55,555 bases of DNA from a virus: IMG/VR virus record IMGVR_UViG_3300005265_000014, positions 1-55,555 of that record. One strand, written 5' to 3'. This document shows positions 1 to 7,203 of this stretch, piece after piece. Positions within the stretch are counted from its first letter, which is position 1, and the number at the start of each line of letters is the position of its first letter. The position numbers and the translations under genes were made by a program. The notes under the pieces are model-generated. The model saw only the letters and a program-made list of their open reading frames with translations. It was not told where the DNA came from and made no database searches.

Positions 1-32
1 GGCGGCTGGGCGGCTGGGCGGCTGGGCGGCTC
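1..32. repeat. Four tandem copies of GGCGGCTG
   Basis: Four consecutive 8-bp units GGCGGCTG, the last ending in C. They start exactly at base 1, so the array may continue outside the window or be an assembly edge effect. Confidence 0.9.
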
Positions 33-167
33 GTGGGTTTTAATACCGCGCCCCCACAGGCCGCACAGTTACTATAACCCATATCCATTTCATCCACCCC
101 CTACAACCCGGTCTACCACTATAATACAACCACATACAATGCCCCCAACCGCGCTCCGCCACAACCC

Positions 168-214
168 CTATATATTGTGGTCACAACCACTACAACCACT
201 ATATATTGTGGTCA
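168..214. repeat. 16-bp direct repeat CTATATATTGTGGTCA, two copies
   Basis: CTATATATTGTGGTCA occurs at 168-183 and again at 199-214, spaced by 31 bp, i.e. about three helical turns. This fits a pair of binding sites on one face of the DNA, but no protein can be assigned. Confidence 0.7.
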
Positions 215-492
215 TAGTGTCACATTGACACTAACTACTGGGTGGTGTAGTCAATATGACACCGCTACAACCCGCACAGCCACTACACCCCCGACTGGGG
301 TAGCAGGAAATAATTGTCGAGGGGTGTGGATTGTAGTGATTGTGAGGGTAGGATTGTAGGGGTAATTGTGTTTGTGAGGTCTGGTTGTAGTGTCGGTGGT
401 GCGGGTGGGTCTGATTGTGGCGGGTGTAACAATTATGCGGGATACGGGGTTGTTCGGCCCTTTCCACTGTGGCGCTGCTCAAATCCGTGGCC

Positions 493-504
493 TTGACGCG
501 TCAA
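493..504. promoter_or_regulatory. Palindrome TTGACGCGTCAA, copy 1
   Basis: A perfect 12-bp palindrome, repeated exactly at 651-662. Identical 14-base context (CTTGACGCGTCAAA) in two places of an otherwise variable region suggests a dimeric operator. Function is inferred only. Confidence 0.5.
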
Positions 505-650
505 ACCCACCACAACCCCTTATCCCACATACACTTACGACCTGCCCACTTTCCAACCCCGAGTGCTCATAAAACAGGCACCCGTTTATACCTCTTGTGC
601 TGAATCCGAGACTCCTGTGGGTAATATGGGCTGTCGCCGATTATATCGAC

Positions 651-662
651 TTGACGCGTCAA
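651..662. promoter_or_regulatory. Palindrome TTGACGCGTCAA, copy 2
   Basis: Second exact copy of the 12-bp palindrome, 76 bp upstream of the first gene. It contains a TTGACG word but no convincing -10 hexamer at normal spacing follows. It is better read as an operator than as a -35 box. Confidence 0.5.
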
Positions 663-737
663 AATAATTATGCCGATTTTGCCGATTACATGCAACAAAA
701 CACTCACATTGAACCTACATAATAATAGAGGTGCCAC

Positions 738-1250
738 ATGCAGTGCGAATATATCACAAGTGCTGGTCAGTGCAAGAGGAAGGCCACTCGCGGACGTTTC
801 TGCGACGACCACTCGGCCACCACAACCCAGCACATGATCGACCAGTACCGGATCACATGCAAATTGCTCGGGGATTCCCCGCAACGCCATTCTCAAGCCG
901 ACGAGATCAAGTCGATTCGCGGCGAGATCGCCTTGCTGAAATCCCTGTTGGAAACCCGCCTGAACATGATCAGGTCGGACGCCGAGCTAGTAGCGGCTAT
1001 GCCAACGCTCAAAGATTACGCCCTGGCAGTCGAGAAACTGGCCACGGCGTGCCACAACATGGACGTGAAACTGGGCAACCTGCTGAACAAGCAGACACTC
1101 ATGTCTCTTGCCCAAGACATTATTCAAATCCTCGACACCGCGATTCGGCCGCTTGCAGGCACAACGCCGACACAGGAAACCATTGACCAAACGATCGAGG
1201 AAATCGGTCAGAAAATCGTCGAAGCAATCGCTACCAAGGAGAACCAATGA
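738..1250 (+). CDS. Cys3His-motif protein with helical body, unknown function
   Basis: I do not recognise a named family. The first 25 residues carry three Cys and one His (Cys3, Cys12, Cys22, His25) in a small basic module that could bind zinc. The remaining 145 residues look mostly helical, with heptad-like Leu/Ile spacing near residues 58-80. An AGAGGTG ribosome binding site lies just upstream of the chosen ATG. It is the first gene of the rightward run, downstream of two palindromic sites, and overlaps the next gene by ATGA. A small-terminase-like or regulatory DNA-binding role is possible from size and place, but no motif proves it. Confidence 0.75.
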   Translation: MQCEYITSAGQCKRKATRGRFCDDHSATTTQHMIDQYRITCKLLGDSPQRHSQADEIKSIRGEIALLKSLLETRLNMIRSDAELVAAMPTLKDYALAVEKLATACHNMDVKLGNLLNKQTLMSLAQDIIQILDTAIRPLAGTTPTQETIDQTIEEIGQKIVEAIATKENQ

Positions 1251-1435
1251 AGAAATCGCCCCTGAAATCGAAAACCGTATGGCTCAACCTCGTCGTCCTG
1301 GCCGTCGCCCTTGTCGGTGCCGCGCAGGGCGTTGACTGGGTTGCCGCGAACCCGCAAGTTGTGACCATCCTGGCGGCCGTCAGCGGTGGCCTGAACTTGG
1401 TGCTCCGATTCCTCACTTCGGAACCGATCAAATGA
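1247..1435 (+). CDS. Small membrane protein, holin-like
   Basis: A 62-residue protein with a basic N-terminus (KKSPLKSKTVW) and two hydrophobic segments, about residues 12-28 and 38-56. The KSKT(V/F)WLN start followed by two short membrane helices is a layout I recall from small phage proteins often annotated as holin-like. It overlaps both neighbours by 4 bp, so it is translationally coupled. Nearby exported peptidase-like genes would fit a lysis or envelope role. No endolysin is recognised next to it, so holin remains an inference. Confidence 0.7.
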   Translation: MKKSPLKSKTVWLNLVVLAVALVGAAQGVDWVAANPQVVTILAAVSGGLNLVLRFLTSEPIK

Positions 1436-1608
1436 GCAAAAAGAAAACCAAGAAAGACTGGATCAAGAGTGCGATTAAGCACCCTGGCGCTCTTACCCGC
1501 AAGGCAAAAGCCGCAGGGATGACACCCACGCAGTATTGCCAACAGCCAAACTTGAGCCCGCAGTCACAGCGGCAATGCCGCTTAATGAAGACCCTCAAGA
1601 GGTTTTAG
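1432..1608 (+). CDS. Small basic conserved phage protein (58 aa)
   Basis: A 58-residue protein starting MSKKKTKKDWIKSAIKHPGA. The segment WIKxAIKxPGALTRKAKAAG and the closing MKTLKRF match a short conserved phage protein type that I recall, generally of unknown function. It begins in an ATGA overlap with the membrane protein before it. The high Lys/Arg content suggests nucleic-acid or capsid association, but that is inference. Confidence 0.75.
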   Translation: MSKKKTKKDWIKSAIKHPGALTRKAKAAGMTPTQYCQQPNLSPQSQRQCRLMKTLKRF

Positions 1609-1610
1609 CG

Positions 1611-1832
1611 ATGCGAGCATTTTGCTCACAGTGCGGCCGAGACTGGGAGTGGCCCACCGGCGACCTGCTTTGCTACTGTGGACAAGTGCTTGAGCCGCAA
1701 ACACCCGCCGAACGCCAAGAAAAGCGCAAACGGCACCTAAAACACCTCGAAATGGTACGAAGAAATGAAGATTTTCGCCTCTATTGCCCTTCTTTTATTG
1801 ACCAGCAGCGCCACATTGACGCTGGCAGATGA
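1611..1832 (+). CDS. Small zinc-ribbon-like protein (73 aa)
   Basis: The start was placed at the ATG just after an AAGAGG site and the previous stop. An earlier in-frame ATG would overlap the previous gene by about 70 bp. The N-terminus has CSQC (Cys5, Cys8) and CYC (Cys21, Cys23), a probable zinc ribbon, followed by a charged helix rich in Arg, Lys and Glu. The 3' end overlaps the start of the next gene by 68 bp. No family assignment is possible; a small nucleic-acid or protein-binding adaptor is the simplest guess. Confidence 0.65.
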   Translation: MRAFCSQCGRDWEWPTGDLLCYCGQVLEPQTPAERQEKRKRHLKHLEMVRRNEDFRLYCPSFIDQQRHIDAGR

Positions 1833-2430
1833 CACCCCTGCCCCGGCTGAGGCGAAAGTTGTGCTCTCCGCTCCGGCCGCCGCTAAAATCGGTGAGCTGG
1901 TCAGGTTGGACGCTTCAAAATCGGTAGCAGACTCGTTCAAATGGATTGTGATACCGGAATCGTCCGATTTTCTCGTATATGACGGCGGAGCGAGAGCCGT
2001 TTTTTCTGCTCGGGTGGCGGGAAAGTACCGTTTTGTGCTCGCGGTGGCCAAGGGAGGGTCTGTTGACGTAATTACTTATGTGGTCACGGTCGGCAAAGCC
2101 CCTGAGCGACCGCAGAGCAACGACCTCCGTGCCTGGATTCCTTATTGGCGATACCAACTGAATCTCCCGCACGAACAGGCCGCCGCCCTGGCCGCCAGTT
2201 TCGACCGTGTGGCGTCTAGATACGAGGTGCTGACAAAGCCGCAGGACTGGATTAAAGCGACAGCAGAGGCCAACAGAGAGGCTCTGGGCGATAATATCGA
2301 CCAATGGGTGCCTTTGCTTGACAAAATCGGAGCCGCGTTGAGGAAAATGGCCGAGAATGGTCAACTGAAGACACCTGAACAACACCGCGACGTGTGGAAA
2401 GCGATCGCAGAGGGCCTCAGAAAGGAATGA
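1765..2430 (+). CDS. Exported protein with PKD/Ig-like domain
   Basis: Residues 1-21 form a clear secretion signal (MKIFASIALLLLTSSATLTLA, cleavage near Ala21). About residues 30-110 read as a beta sandwich of the PKD/Ig type, with patterns such as AAAKIGELVRLDASKS and VAGKYRFVLAV. About 110-221 is helical and charged. Secreted PKD-like proteins are unusual in the early part of a phage map. The next genes encode a peptidase with a twin-arginine-like leader and a thioredoxin-fold protein with a hydrophobic leader, so this may be part of an envelope-directed cassette. Its start lies inside the previous gene. Confidence 0.75.
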   Translation: MKIFASIALLLLTSSATLTLADDTPAPAEAKVVLSAPAAAKIGELVRLDASKSVADSFKWIVIPESSDFLVYDGGARAVFSARVAGKYRFVLAVAKGGSVDVITYVVTVGKAPERPQSNDLRAWIPYWRYQLNLPHEQAAALAASFDRVASRYEVLTKPQDWIKATAEANREALGDNIDQWVPLLDKIGAALRKMAENGQLKTPEQHRDVWKAIAEGLRKE

Positions 2431-2431
2431 C

Positions 2432-4303
2432 ATGAAACGACGTGACGCGCTAAAAGCCATTTTAGGGGTGTTTACTACCCCTTATATTTTGCAAGCCTCT
2501 CAGCGGAGGCTCCAACTTTTCGGCTGGCGACGTGACGCGCACTCCCTGCAATCCTTCATAAAACGACACCAGTACCCCTTTATTTCGCAGCAGGACGCGG
2601 ATATTCGCGGCACCGGCAAGGGAAAGAAGGCATATTTGCACCTGGCGCTGGAGCGAGCGACCGGCAGGGCGTTCGTGCCACACAACCAAGGGGCACCCGA
2701 CTGCGTGAGCCATGCTTCAGCACTGGCTGTTGACTTGCTGAACGCGGTACAAATTATCACCCGGCGTGAGCCGTACAGGTGGGTGGCTCCCACTGCCACG
2801 GAACCGATTTACGGCGGCTCCCGAGTGGAAATTGGCCATTACACAGACGGTGACGGAAGCACAGGGCACTGGGCGGCCGAGTGGCTGGCTTCATATGGCG
2901 TGCTTTTGCGTAAACGCTACCCAGGCTACGACTTTTCCGAGTACAGTGCTGATTTGGCCCTCAAACTGGGCCAGGAAGGCTGCCCGGACAGCCTTGAGCC
3001 AGTGGCGAAGTTGCACCCGGTCAAGAAAACGGCCATTTGCACCTCATACGAACAGTTGTGTGACTGCATTTACAACGGCTACCCGGTCATGGTTTGCTCG
3101 GATGTTGGGTTCGGCAACGGGCATTGCCGCCGCGATCGTGAGGGGTTTTTAAGGCGGAGAGCCTGGCCTTGGCCGCACGCGATGGTTTTTGGCGCGTACG
3201 ACGACGAGTACAAACGGCCGGGTGCATTGTGCTTCAATAGTTGGGGCTGCTTTGACGAGCAAACAGAAATTCTAACAGATCAAGGTTGGAAGCTATTCAA
3301 AGACCTCGACCAAACAGAAAAAGTTGCCTCGCTTAACAAAAACCACGAGTTGGAATATCAATCGCCTACTTGTTATCACCGTTATCAATTCAACGGTCAC
3401 CTGTGGCATCACAAGTCTCGCGACATTGACTTTGCAGTAACTCCAAATCATAAACTTTACTACTCGGCTCGCGGAAGCAACGACTGGAAATTTGCAAGAG
3501 CCGATGAACTTCATAAATGTGTCAAGTTCAAGAAAAACGCCAAAAACACGAACAAGGATGTAAAGTGGCACTACGTAGGCGGTGTAAAAGTCGATATGGA
3601 CTTGTGGCTTGAGTTCCTTGGTTACTGGCTCTCTGAAGGACATGCAATTAAGAAACAAGCATATTTCAAAGGAGCAAAGAACGGAAAACAAAGAGTAGTT
3701 GGAGTCAGTCAACTCAAGAAAGAAAGCCGCAAAAAGATGTGGGCTTGCTTACAGCAACTGCCTTTCAAGTTTCACAAATCCAAGAAAGGCTTTACACACT
3801 GCTGTAAATCATCACTTTTGGAAGAGTTGTTACCTTTTGGACACGCGCATGAAAAATACATTCCTGACTATGTATGGGAATGTTCAGAAAGACAGTTGAA
3901 AATTTTCTACGAAGCATTGATGCTAGGTGACGGAAGTATTTCTAAATGTTCTACAGGCGTCAAGCGAACTTATTACACGTCCTCCAAGCGCCTTGCAGAT
4001 GATTTTCAACGTCTACTGCTGCATTGTGGCTTGTGTGGAGATGTTTCCTATACTGACAGGCGGGGACGAAAAAACGGAGAAAACAACACAACTCGGTATA
4101 TTGAGTATCGAATTGGAATAAAAGTAAAAGCATTTGAACAGGCTGTCGACTATACTCCTGTTCTTCTTCCGTATGAAGGTGAAGTATTTTGCGTCACTGT
4201 TCCTAACCACACAATTTATGTCCGACGCAACGGCCGCGCTGTATGGATGGGGAACTCAGATTGGATTAGTGGTCCGACGCGGGGTAAGCAGCCAGAACGC
4301 TGA
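2432..4303 (+). CDS. Papain-like cysteine peptidase precursor with intein; C-terminus frameshifted
   Basis: The extein parts (residues 1-272 and 609-623) look like a C1-type cysteine peptidase. Gln86 and Cys91 sit in QGAPDCVSHASA, the catalytic His249 in WPHAMVFGAYDD, and Asn269 in FNSWG. The N-terminus MKRRDALKAILG resembles a twin-arginine leader, suggesting export of a folded protein. An intein (residues 273-608) begins directly after the NSWG motif. After splicing only 15 residues follow before a stop. The expected tail (ADTVDSMLRQGDSFAFS) is present in the next frame, so the gene seems to carry a small deletion or frameshift. Possible roles are peptidoglycan-crosslink cleavage or host-protein cleavage; no substrate can be read. 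Confidence 0.8.
   Translation: MKRRDALKAILGVFTTPYILQASQRRLQLFGWRRDAHSLQSFIKRHQYPFISQQDADIRGTGKGKKAYLHLALERATGRAFVPHNQGAPDCVSHASALAVDLLNAVQIITRREPYRWVAPTATEPIYGGSRVEIGHYTDGDGSTGHWAAEWLASYGVLLRKRYPGYDFSEYSADLALKLGQEGCPDSLEPVAKLHPVKKTAICTSYEQLCDCIYNGYPVMVCSDVGFGNGHCRRDREGFLRRRAWPWPHAMVFGAYDDEYKRPGALCFNSWGCFDEQTEILTDQGWKLFKDLDQTEKVASLNKNHELEYQSPTCYHRYQFNGHLWHHKSRDIDFAVTPNHKLYYSARGSNDWKFARADELHKCVKFKKNAKNTNKDVKWHYVGGVKVDMDLWLEFLGYWLSEGHAIKKQAYFKGAKNGKQRVVGVSQLKKESRKKMWACLQQLPFKFHKSKKGFTHCCKSSLLEELLPFGHAHEKYIPDYVWECSERQLKIFYEALMLGDGSISKCSTGVKRTYYTSSKRLADDFQRLLLHCGLCGDVSYTDRRGRKNGENNTTRYIEYRIGIKVKAFEQAVDYTPVLLPYEGEVFCVTVPNHTIYVRRNGRAVWMGNSDWISGPTRGKQPER
3248..4255 (+). mobile_element. Intein with LAGLIDADG homing endonuclease (336 aa)
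   Basis: The intein begins at Cys273 (CFDEQTEILTDQGWK, block A) and ends with WMGN before Ser609, the +1 nucleophile. Block B is seen as TPNH (Thr337, His340), and block F as VFCVTVPNHTIYV near 584-596. Two LAGLIDADG-type helices, FLGYWLSEGH near 395 and ALMLGDGS near 495, mark a two-motif homing endonuclease. The penultimate residue is Gly rather than the usual His, a known variant. The reading frame is intact throughout, so both splicing and endonuclease may be active. The insertion falls between the catalytic NSWG motif and the tail of a cysteine peptidase. Confidence 0.93.
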
Positions 4304-4400
4304 TACAGTTGACTCGATGCTTCGGCAGGGCGATTCGTTTGCGTTCAGTTCCTACGTTGGGTTTCCTAGGTTCGTGATCCCTGATTATACACTGCACTAA
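4299..4400 (+). pseudogene. Out-of-frame C-terminal tail of the cysteine peptidase
   Basis: This short frame reads ADTVDSMLRQGDSFAFSSYV followed by a further 13 residues to a stop, with no start of its own. It fits the end of the upstream peptidase, whose own frame stops at 4303. A small indel near 4290-4300 would join the two; residues usually linking the halves also seem missing, so the event may be a short deletion. Sequencing error, natural decay and recoding cannot be separated here. Confidence 0.6.
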
Positions 4401-4401
4401 A

Positions 4402-4848
4402 ATGAACAGAACATTCACCACCCTGGGATTCCTGTATGTCATATTCGCGTTATTTACGTTTAGCAGCGCTCTGGCTCCGCGTAAAACGTCTTCTCAGAGA
4501 GACGCTTGTCAAAGGGGTGAGCTGGACACGCCTGAACACCCTGTATGCGATAATCGGGGATTGGATCAGTTTAACCCGCAGGCCGCGCCAGACTTCCGAA
4601 TCGAAAAGTGGGGAGCCGGTTGGTGTTCCGCCTGCCGACGATGGGACCGACTCGAATTACCGACTCTATTGAAGGAGGGTTTTTCGACAACGACGCGCGA
4701 CGTTGATAAGGAAAAACCGCCGACGAAGTTTCGCACGGTCCCGCACATCATCATTTACTACAAAGACAAAATCATTCACGAAGGCGGGTATATGACCGCC
4801 AAAGAAATCCTGTCGGTGATCAAGCAGTATGACTACGATTTGTATTGA
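4402..4848 (+). CDS. Exported thioredoxin-fold protein
   Basis: An N-terminal hydrophobic segment (residues 7-24) acts as signal or anchor. Residues about 64-145 show a thioredoxin fold: the redox motif WCSAC (Cys75, Cys78), and a Val-Pro pair at 113-114 in the place of the cis-proline, followed by HIIIYYKDK and a final helix. It is expected to reduce or form disulfides outside the cytoplasm. It lies directly after the exported cysteine peptidase and overlaps the next membrane protein gene by 20 bp. A role in activating or maturing cysteine-containing exported proteins is plausible but unproven. There is no strong ribosome binding site. Confidence 0.8.
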   Translation: MNRTFTTLGFLYVIFALFTFSSALAPRKTSSQRDACQRGELDTPEHPVCDNRGLDQFNPQAAPDFRIEKWGAGWCSACRRWDRLELPTLLKEGFSTTTRDVDKEKPPTKFRTVPHIIIYYKDKIIHEGGYMTAKEILSVIKQYDYDLY

Positions 4849-5095
4849 CCTGCTCGCTCACGCGGCAGTTGTCGCTATGTTGGCGACACTCATTTCGGAG
4901 AGCAAATTACTTTCACCAGTGCGTGAAAAACTCAACTGGGATTTGTTGTACTGCCCTGTTTGTTTGAGCTACTGGTTGTCGGCACTTTACTTGTGGTTTG
5001 GAGTAAACCACTATTTTCTTACGTTAGCACTATCCCAAGTGTGGATTTTGGTTGTGCTTAAAGTCTACGCAGAATTAGACAAAGCGAGCGAATAA
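4829..5095 (+). CDS. Small membrane protein, DUF1360-like
   Basis: An 88-residue protein with hydrophobic stretches at about 5-22, 45-58 and 62-80. The central YCPVCLSYWLSALY resembles the C-x2-C-x-x-(F/Y)W pattern of the DUF1360 membrane family. The gene starts within the end of the thioredoxin-like gene, so the two are coupled. The function of that family is not known to me; co-expression with a redox protein is noted without a firm conclusion. Confidence 0.65.
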   Translation: MTTICIDLLAHAAVVAMLATLISESKLLSPVREKLNWDLLYCPVCLSYWLSALYLWFGVNHYFLTLALSQVWILVVLKVYAELDKASE

Positions 5096-5096
5096 C

Positions 5097-6392
5097 ATGG
5101 GTGGAGTTCCGACGTTTCTTACCGATGGTGAAGGCAGTCCTATTGGAGTGGCTGATGGCGCTATCCAGGTCACTTCAAGCGGAACAATTACTGAAGGGGC
5201 TTTAGCTGTTGAGTTTGCACAAGACGGAGGCAGCTCTGATGCCTTTGGACGCCTCCGTGTGAGTCAGCCCACCACACTCTTTGATTCTAAACTTCTTGGT
5301 GATAATAAACCTCTGGATTGGGATGATCAAGAAACAAGTGGTAGTGGCACAAGCAGCACATACAATGCTAGTCGCAGTGATGTAAAAATGGCAGTGACAG
5401 CTAACACGGCTGGCACTCGTGTTCGTCAAACATATCGCCATTTTAATTATTACACTGCAAAGTCACAAGTGATTTTCCAAACCTTTGTAATGGGTGCCAC
5501 AGGTAATGGAATTGTAAAACGAGCGGGGTATTTTGACGGAGAAAACGGACTGTTTTATGAAAACAATGCCGGTAGCAATTACCTAGTACGTCGCTCAAAA
5601 ACATCAGGGTCAGTGGTTGATACAAAAATAGCACAAGCTAATTGGAACATCGACAAACTAGATGGAACCGGAGCTAGTGGTTTCACCCTCGACAACACTA
5701 AAGGCCAAATTCTTGTCATTGATTTTGAGTGGCTGGGAGTCGGGCGTGTTCGCATGGGCTTCGTTATTAACGGGCAAATCATTTATTGTCATGCTTTTAA
5801 TCATGCCAATGATGTGTCAGCCGTTTACATGACAAGTCCTAATCTTCCGTTGCGGTATGAAATTAGCAATAATGGGACCGGCTTGGCCGACAGCATGTAT
5901 GCCATTTGTGGCTCAGTGGCCACTGAAGGAATGAAGGATCAAATTGGTCATCCCCACGCTTATTGTGACACAGCCAAAATAACTCTTCCGAATACAACGG
6001 ACTGGTTTCTTGCGACAGCAATGAGGCTTAAGTCCACGCATCTGCACGCCAATGTTCTTATTCGAAATATTCAAGCTTTTTGTGAAACATCAGATTCAAT
6101 TTCATACAAGTTGTGTATAGACCCAACTTTCAACGCTGCTCTTACTTGGAATGCTGTCACTAATTCAGTGGTGGAAGTAGCAGATGGAAGTGCCAGTATA
6201 AAAGTGACTTCCGATGGTCATATACTATATGCTGGGCACACGTATGGAAAAGCAGGCAACGTGCAACCAACAATGGGTGACTTTGCTTCTCTTGGCTCGA
6301 AAATAGATGGTACCCCTATTGTGATGGCTTTAATTGTTCGAGGCAATACTACAAATGCTAAAGTACGCACCGCACTCAACTGGAGTGAGTAA
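5097..6392 (+). CDS. Virion structural protein with DAFGRLRVS motif
   Basis: A 431-residue beta-rich protein. Residues about 48-66 carry DAFGRLRVSQPTTLFDSK, a signature I recall from virion proteins of many environmental tailed phages. The rest alternates Gly/Ser/Thr-rich strands, compatible with a surface-exposed jelly-roll or adhesin domain. There is no signal peptide. It sits between the small exported-protein cluster and the packaging genes, and its stop overlaps the start of the next small gene. Likely roles are a tail-associated or head-surface component; the precise position in the virion cannot be told. Confidence 0.7.
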   Translation: MGGVPTFLTDGEGSPIGVADGAIQVTSSGTITEGALAVEFAQDGGSSDAFGRLRVSQPTTLFDSKLLGDNKPLDWDDQETSGSGTSSTYNASRSDVKMAVTANTAGTRVRQTYRHFNYYTAKSQVIFQTFVMGATGNGIVKRAGYFDGENGLFYENNAGSNYLVRRSKTSGSVVDTKIAQANWNIDKLDGTGASGFTLDNTKGQILVIDFEWLGVGRVRMGFVINGQIIYCHAFNHANDVSAVYMTSPNLPLRYEISNNGTGLADSMYAICGSVATEGMKDQIGHPHAYCDTAKITLPNTTDWFLATAMRLKSTHLHANVLIRNIQAFCETSDSISYKLCIDPTFNAALTWNAVTNSVVEVADGSASIKVTSDGHILYAGHTYGKAGNVQPTMGDFASLGSKIDGTPIVMALIVRGNTTNAKVRTALNWSE

Positions 6393-6541
6393 TGCCTATC
6401 AAACGCTGTCAAGTCAAGGGGAAGAAAGGCTGGAAGTACGGAGACCAGGGCAAATGTTACACAGGGAAGGACGCGAAACAGAAAGCGTACAAGCAAGCCT
6501 ACGCGATTGAAAAGCGCAGGGGAGGTAAAATCCACGAATGA
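6392..6541 (+). CDS. Small basic phage protein with GKCYTGKDAK motif (49 aa)
   Basis: Starts MPIKRCQVKGKKGWKYGD and continues with QGKCYTGKDAKQKA. This two-cysteine, Lys/Gly-rich pattern is typical of a small protein encoded near the terminase in many tailed phages, and I know of no defined function. The ATG overlaps the preceding TAA by one base and its stop overlaps the next ATG, so translation is coupled on both sides. Family recognition is from memory. Confidence 0.8.
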   Translation: MPIKRCQVKGKKGWKYGDQGKCYTGKDAKQKAYKQAYAIEKRRGGKIHE

Positions 6542-6855
6542 GACTCAAAGCACTCGCACGTCGCGTTAAACGGCAGGCCGACAGGGAACTTCGCAAGGGC
6601 CGACTAACATCCGAAGAGCATCGCAAAGTTGTAGCCGTCACCAACAACCAGCACACTTTGCGTATGCTCCGCGACAAGATTCGTGAACAACGCCTCAATC
6701 CATACGAGGGCCCAGATCGTTTGGTCGGTATGAATTGGAAGGAGATTTGGGCAAACTTGTGGGACTGGCTCGTTGAGAACTGGCCGACGATCCTGCGCCT
6801 TATTCTCACTATAGCACCTTTACTACTCATGGAGAACCCGAATGAGGATTCCTAA
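6538..6855 (+). CDS. Basic helical protein with C-terminal membrane segment
   Basis: A 105-residue protein. Residues 1-55 are strongly basic and helical. Residues about 66-98 are Trp-rich and then hydrophobic (NWPTILRLILTIAPLLLM), a single membrane helix or amphipathic anchor. It overlaps both neighbours by a few bases within the run leading to the terminase. I do not recognise the family. A membrane-anchored lysis accessory protein would fit the topology, but so would other roles. Confidence 0.65.
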   Translation: MRLKALARRVKRQADRELRKGRLTSEEHRKVVAVTNNQHTLRMLRDKIREQRLNPYEGPDRLVGMNWKEIWANLWDWLVENWPTILRLILTIAPLLLMENPNEDS

Positions 6856-7189
6856 TCCGTACCGCTGGCACCCGCACACGAAAGTCACCTCCATTATGGA
6901 CGGACAAGAAGTTGTCAGCGTCCAGGGAGCAGGTGAATGGCTCGAAGTCCCTGAAGGATCTTTGGAAGCACGCATCGACGCGATCGACAAAGGGCGAAGC
7001 GACGGAGAAGTTCTGCAAACCAAAATGTGGGGCCGTGAGATGGGTGGCGTCATGGATGTGAAAGACTTCATGGCAAAGAAGAAACTGGAAGCCGAGATGA
7101 AGAAAATGGAAGAGGCAAAGAAGGCCGCGAAGAAGCCCGAGCCCAAGGCGAAGAAGGAAGCCCCGCCTCGCATCGTTAAGGAAGACTGA
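6842..7189 (+). CDS. Unknown protein with Lys/Glu/Ala-rich tail
   Basis: A 115-residue protein; its start overlaps the previous gene by 14 bp. Residues 1-75 are mixed and folded-looking (MRIPNPYRWHPHTKV). Residues 76-115 are a low-complexity charged helix with runs of KKxEEAKKAAKKPEPKAKKE. It ends 14 bp before the large terminase start. The location suggests a head or packaging accessory protein, but no motif supports a function. Confidence 0.65.
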   Translation: MRIPNPYRWHPHTKVTSIMDGQEVVSVQGAGEWLEVPEGSLEARIDAIDKGRSDGEVLQTKMWGREMGGVMDVKDFMAKKKLEAEMKKMEEAKKAAKKPEPKAKKEAPPRIVKED

Positions 7190-7203
7190 ACAATGGAGCA
7201 GTT

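Larger units (their letters stand above)
1..737. other. Non-coding left region with skewed strand composition
   Basis: I see no convincing gene here; the open frames are low-complexity and lack ribosome binding sites. Roughly positions 50-300 are rich in C and A on the given strand, with repeated CTACAAC words. Roughly 310-430 are rich in G and T, with repeated TTGTAG words, so the two halves are loosely inverted. The region also holds an 8-bp tandem repeat at its left edge, a 16-bp direct repeat and two identical 12-bp palindromes. It precedes a long rightward gene run, so promoter, packaging or replication roles are all possible. Nothing in the sequence decides between them. Confidence 0.6.

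Noticed and set aside
177-572. Short frames in the left region
   Set aside because: Low-complexity Thr/Val/Gly translations of the CA- and GT-rich stretches, without ribosome binding sites.
651-700. Sigma-70 promoter using TTGACG as -35
   Set aside because: No TATAAT-like hexamer at 16-18 bp; the match is explained by the palindrome.
1536-1610. Longer start for the small zinc-ribbon gene
   Set aside because: Would overlap the previous conserved small gene; the ATG at 1611 has its own binding site.
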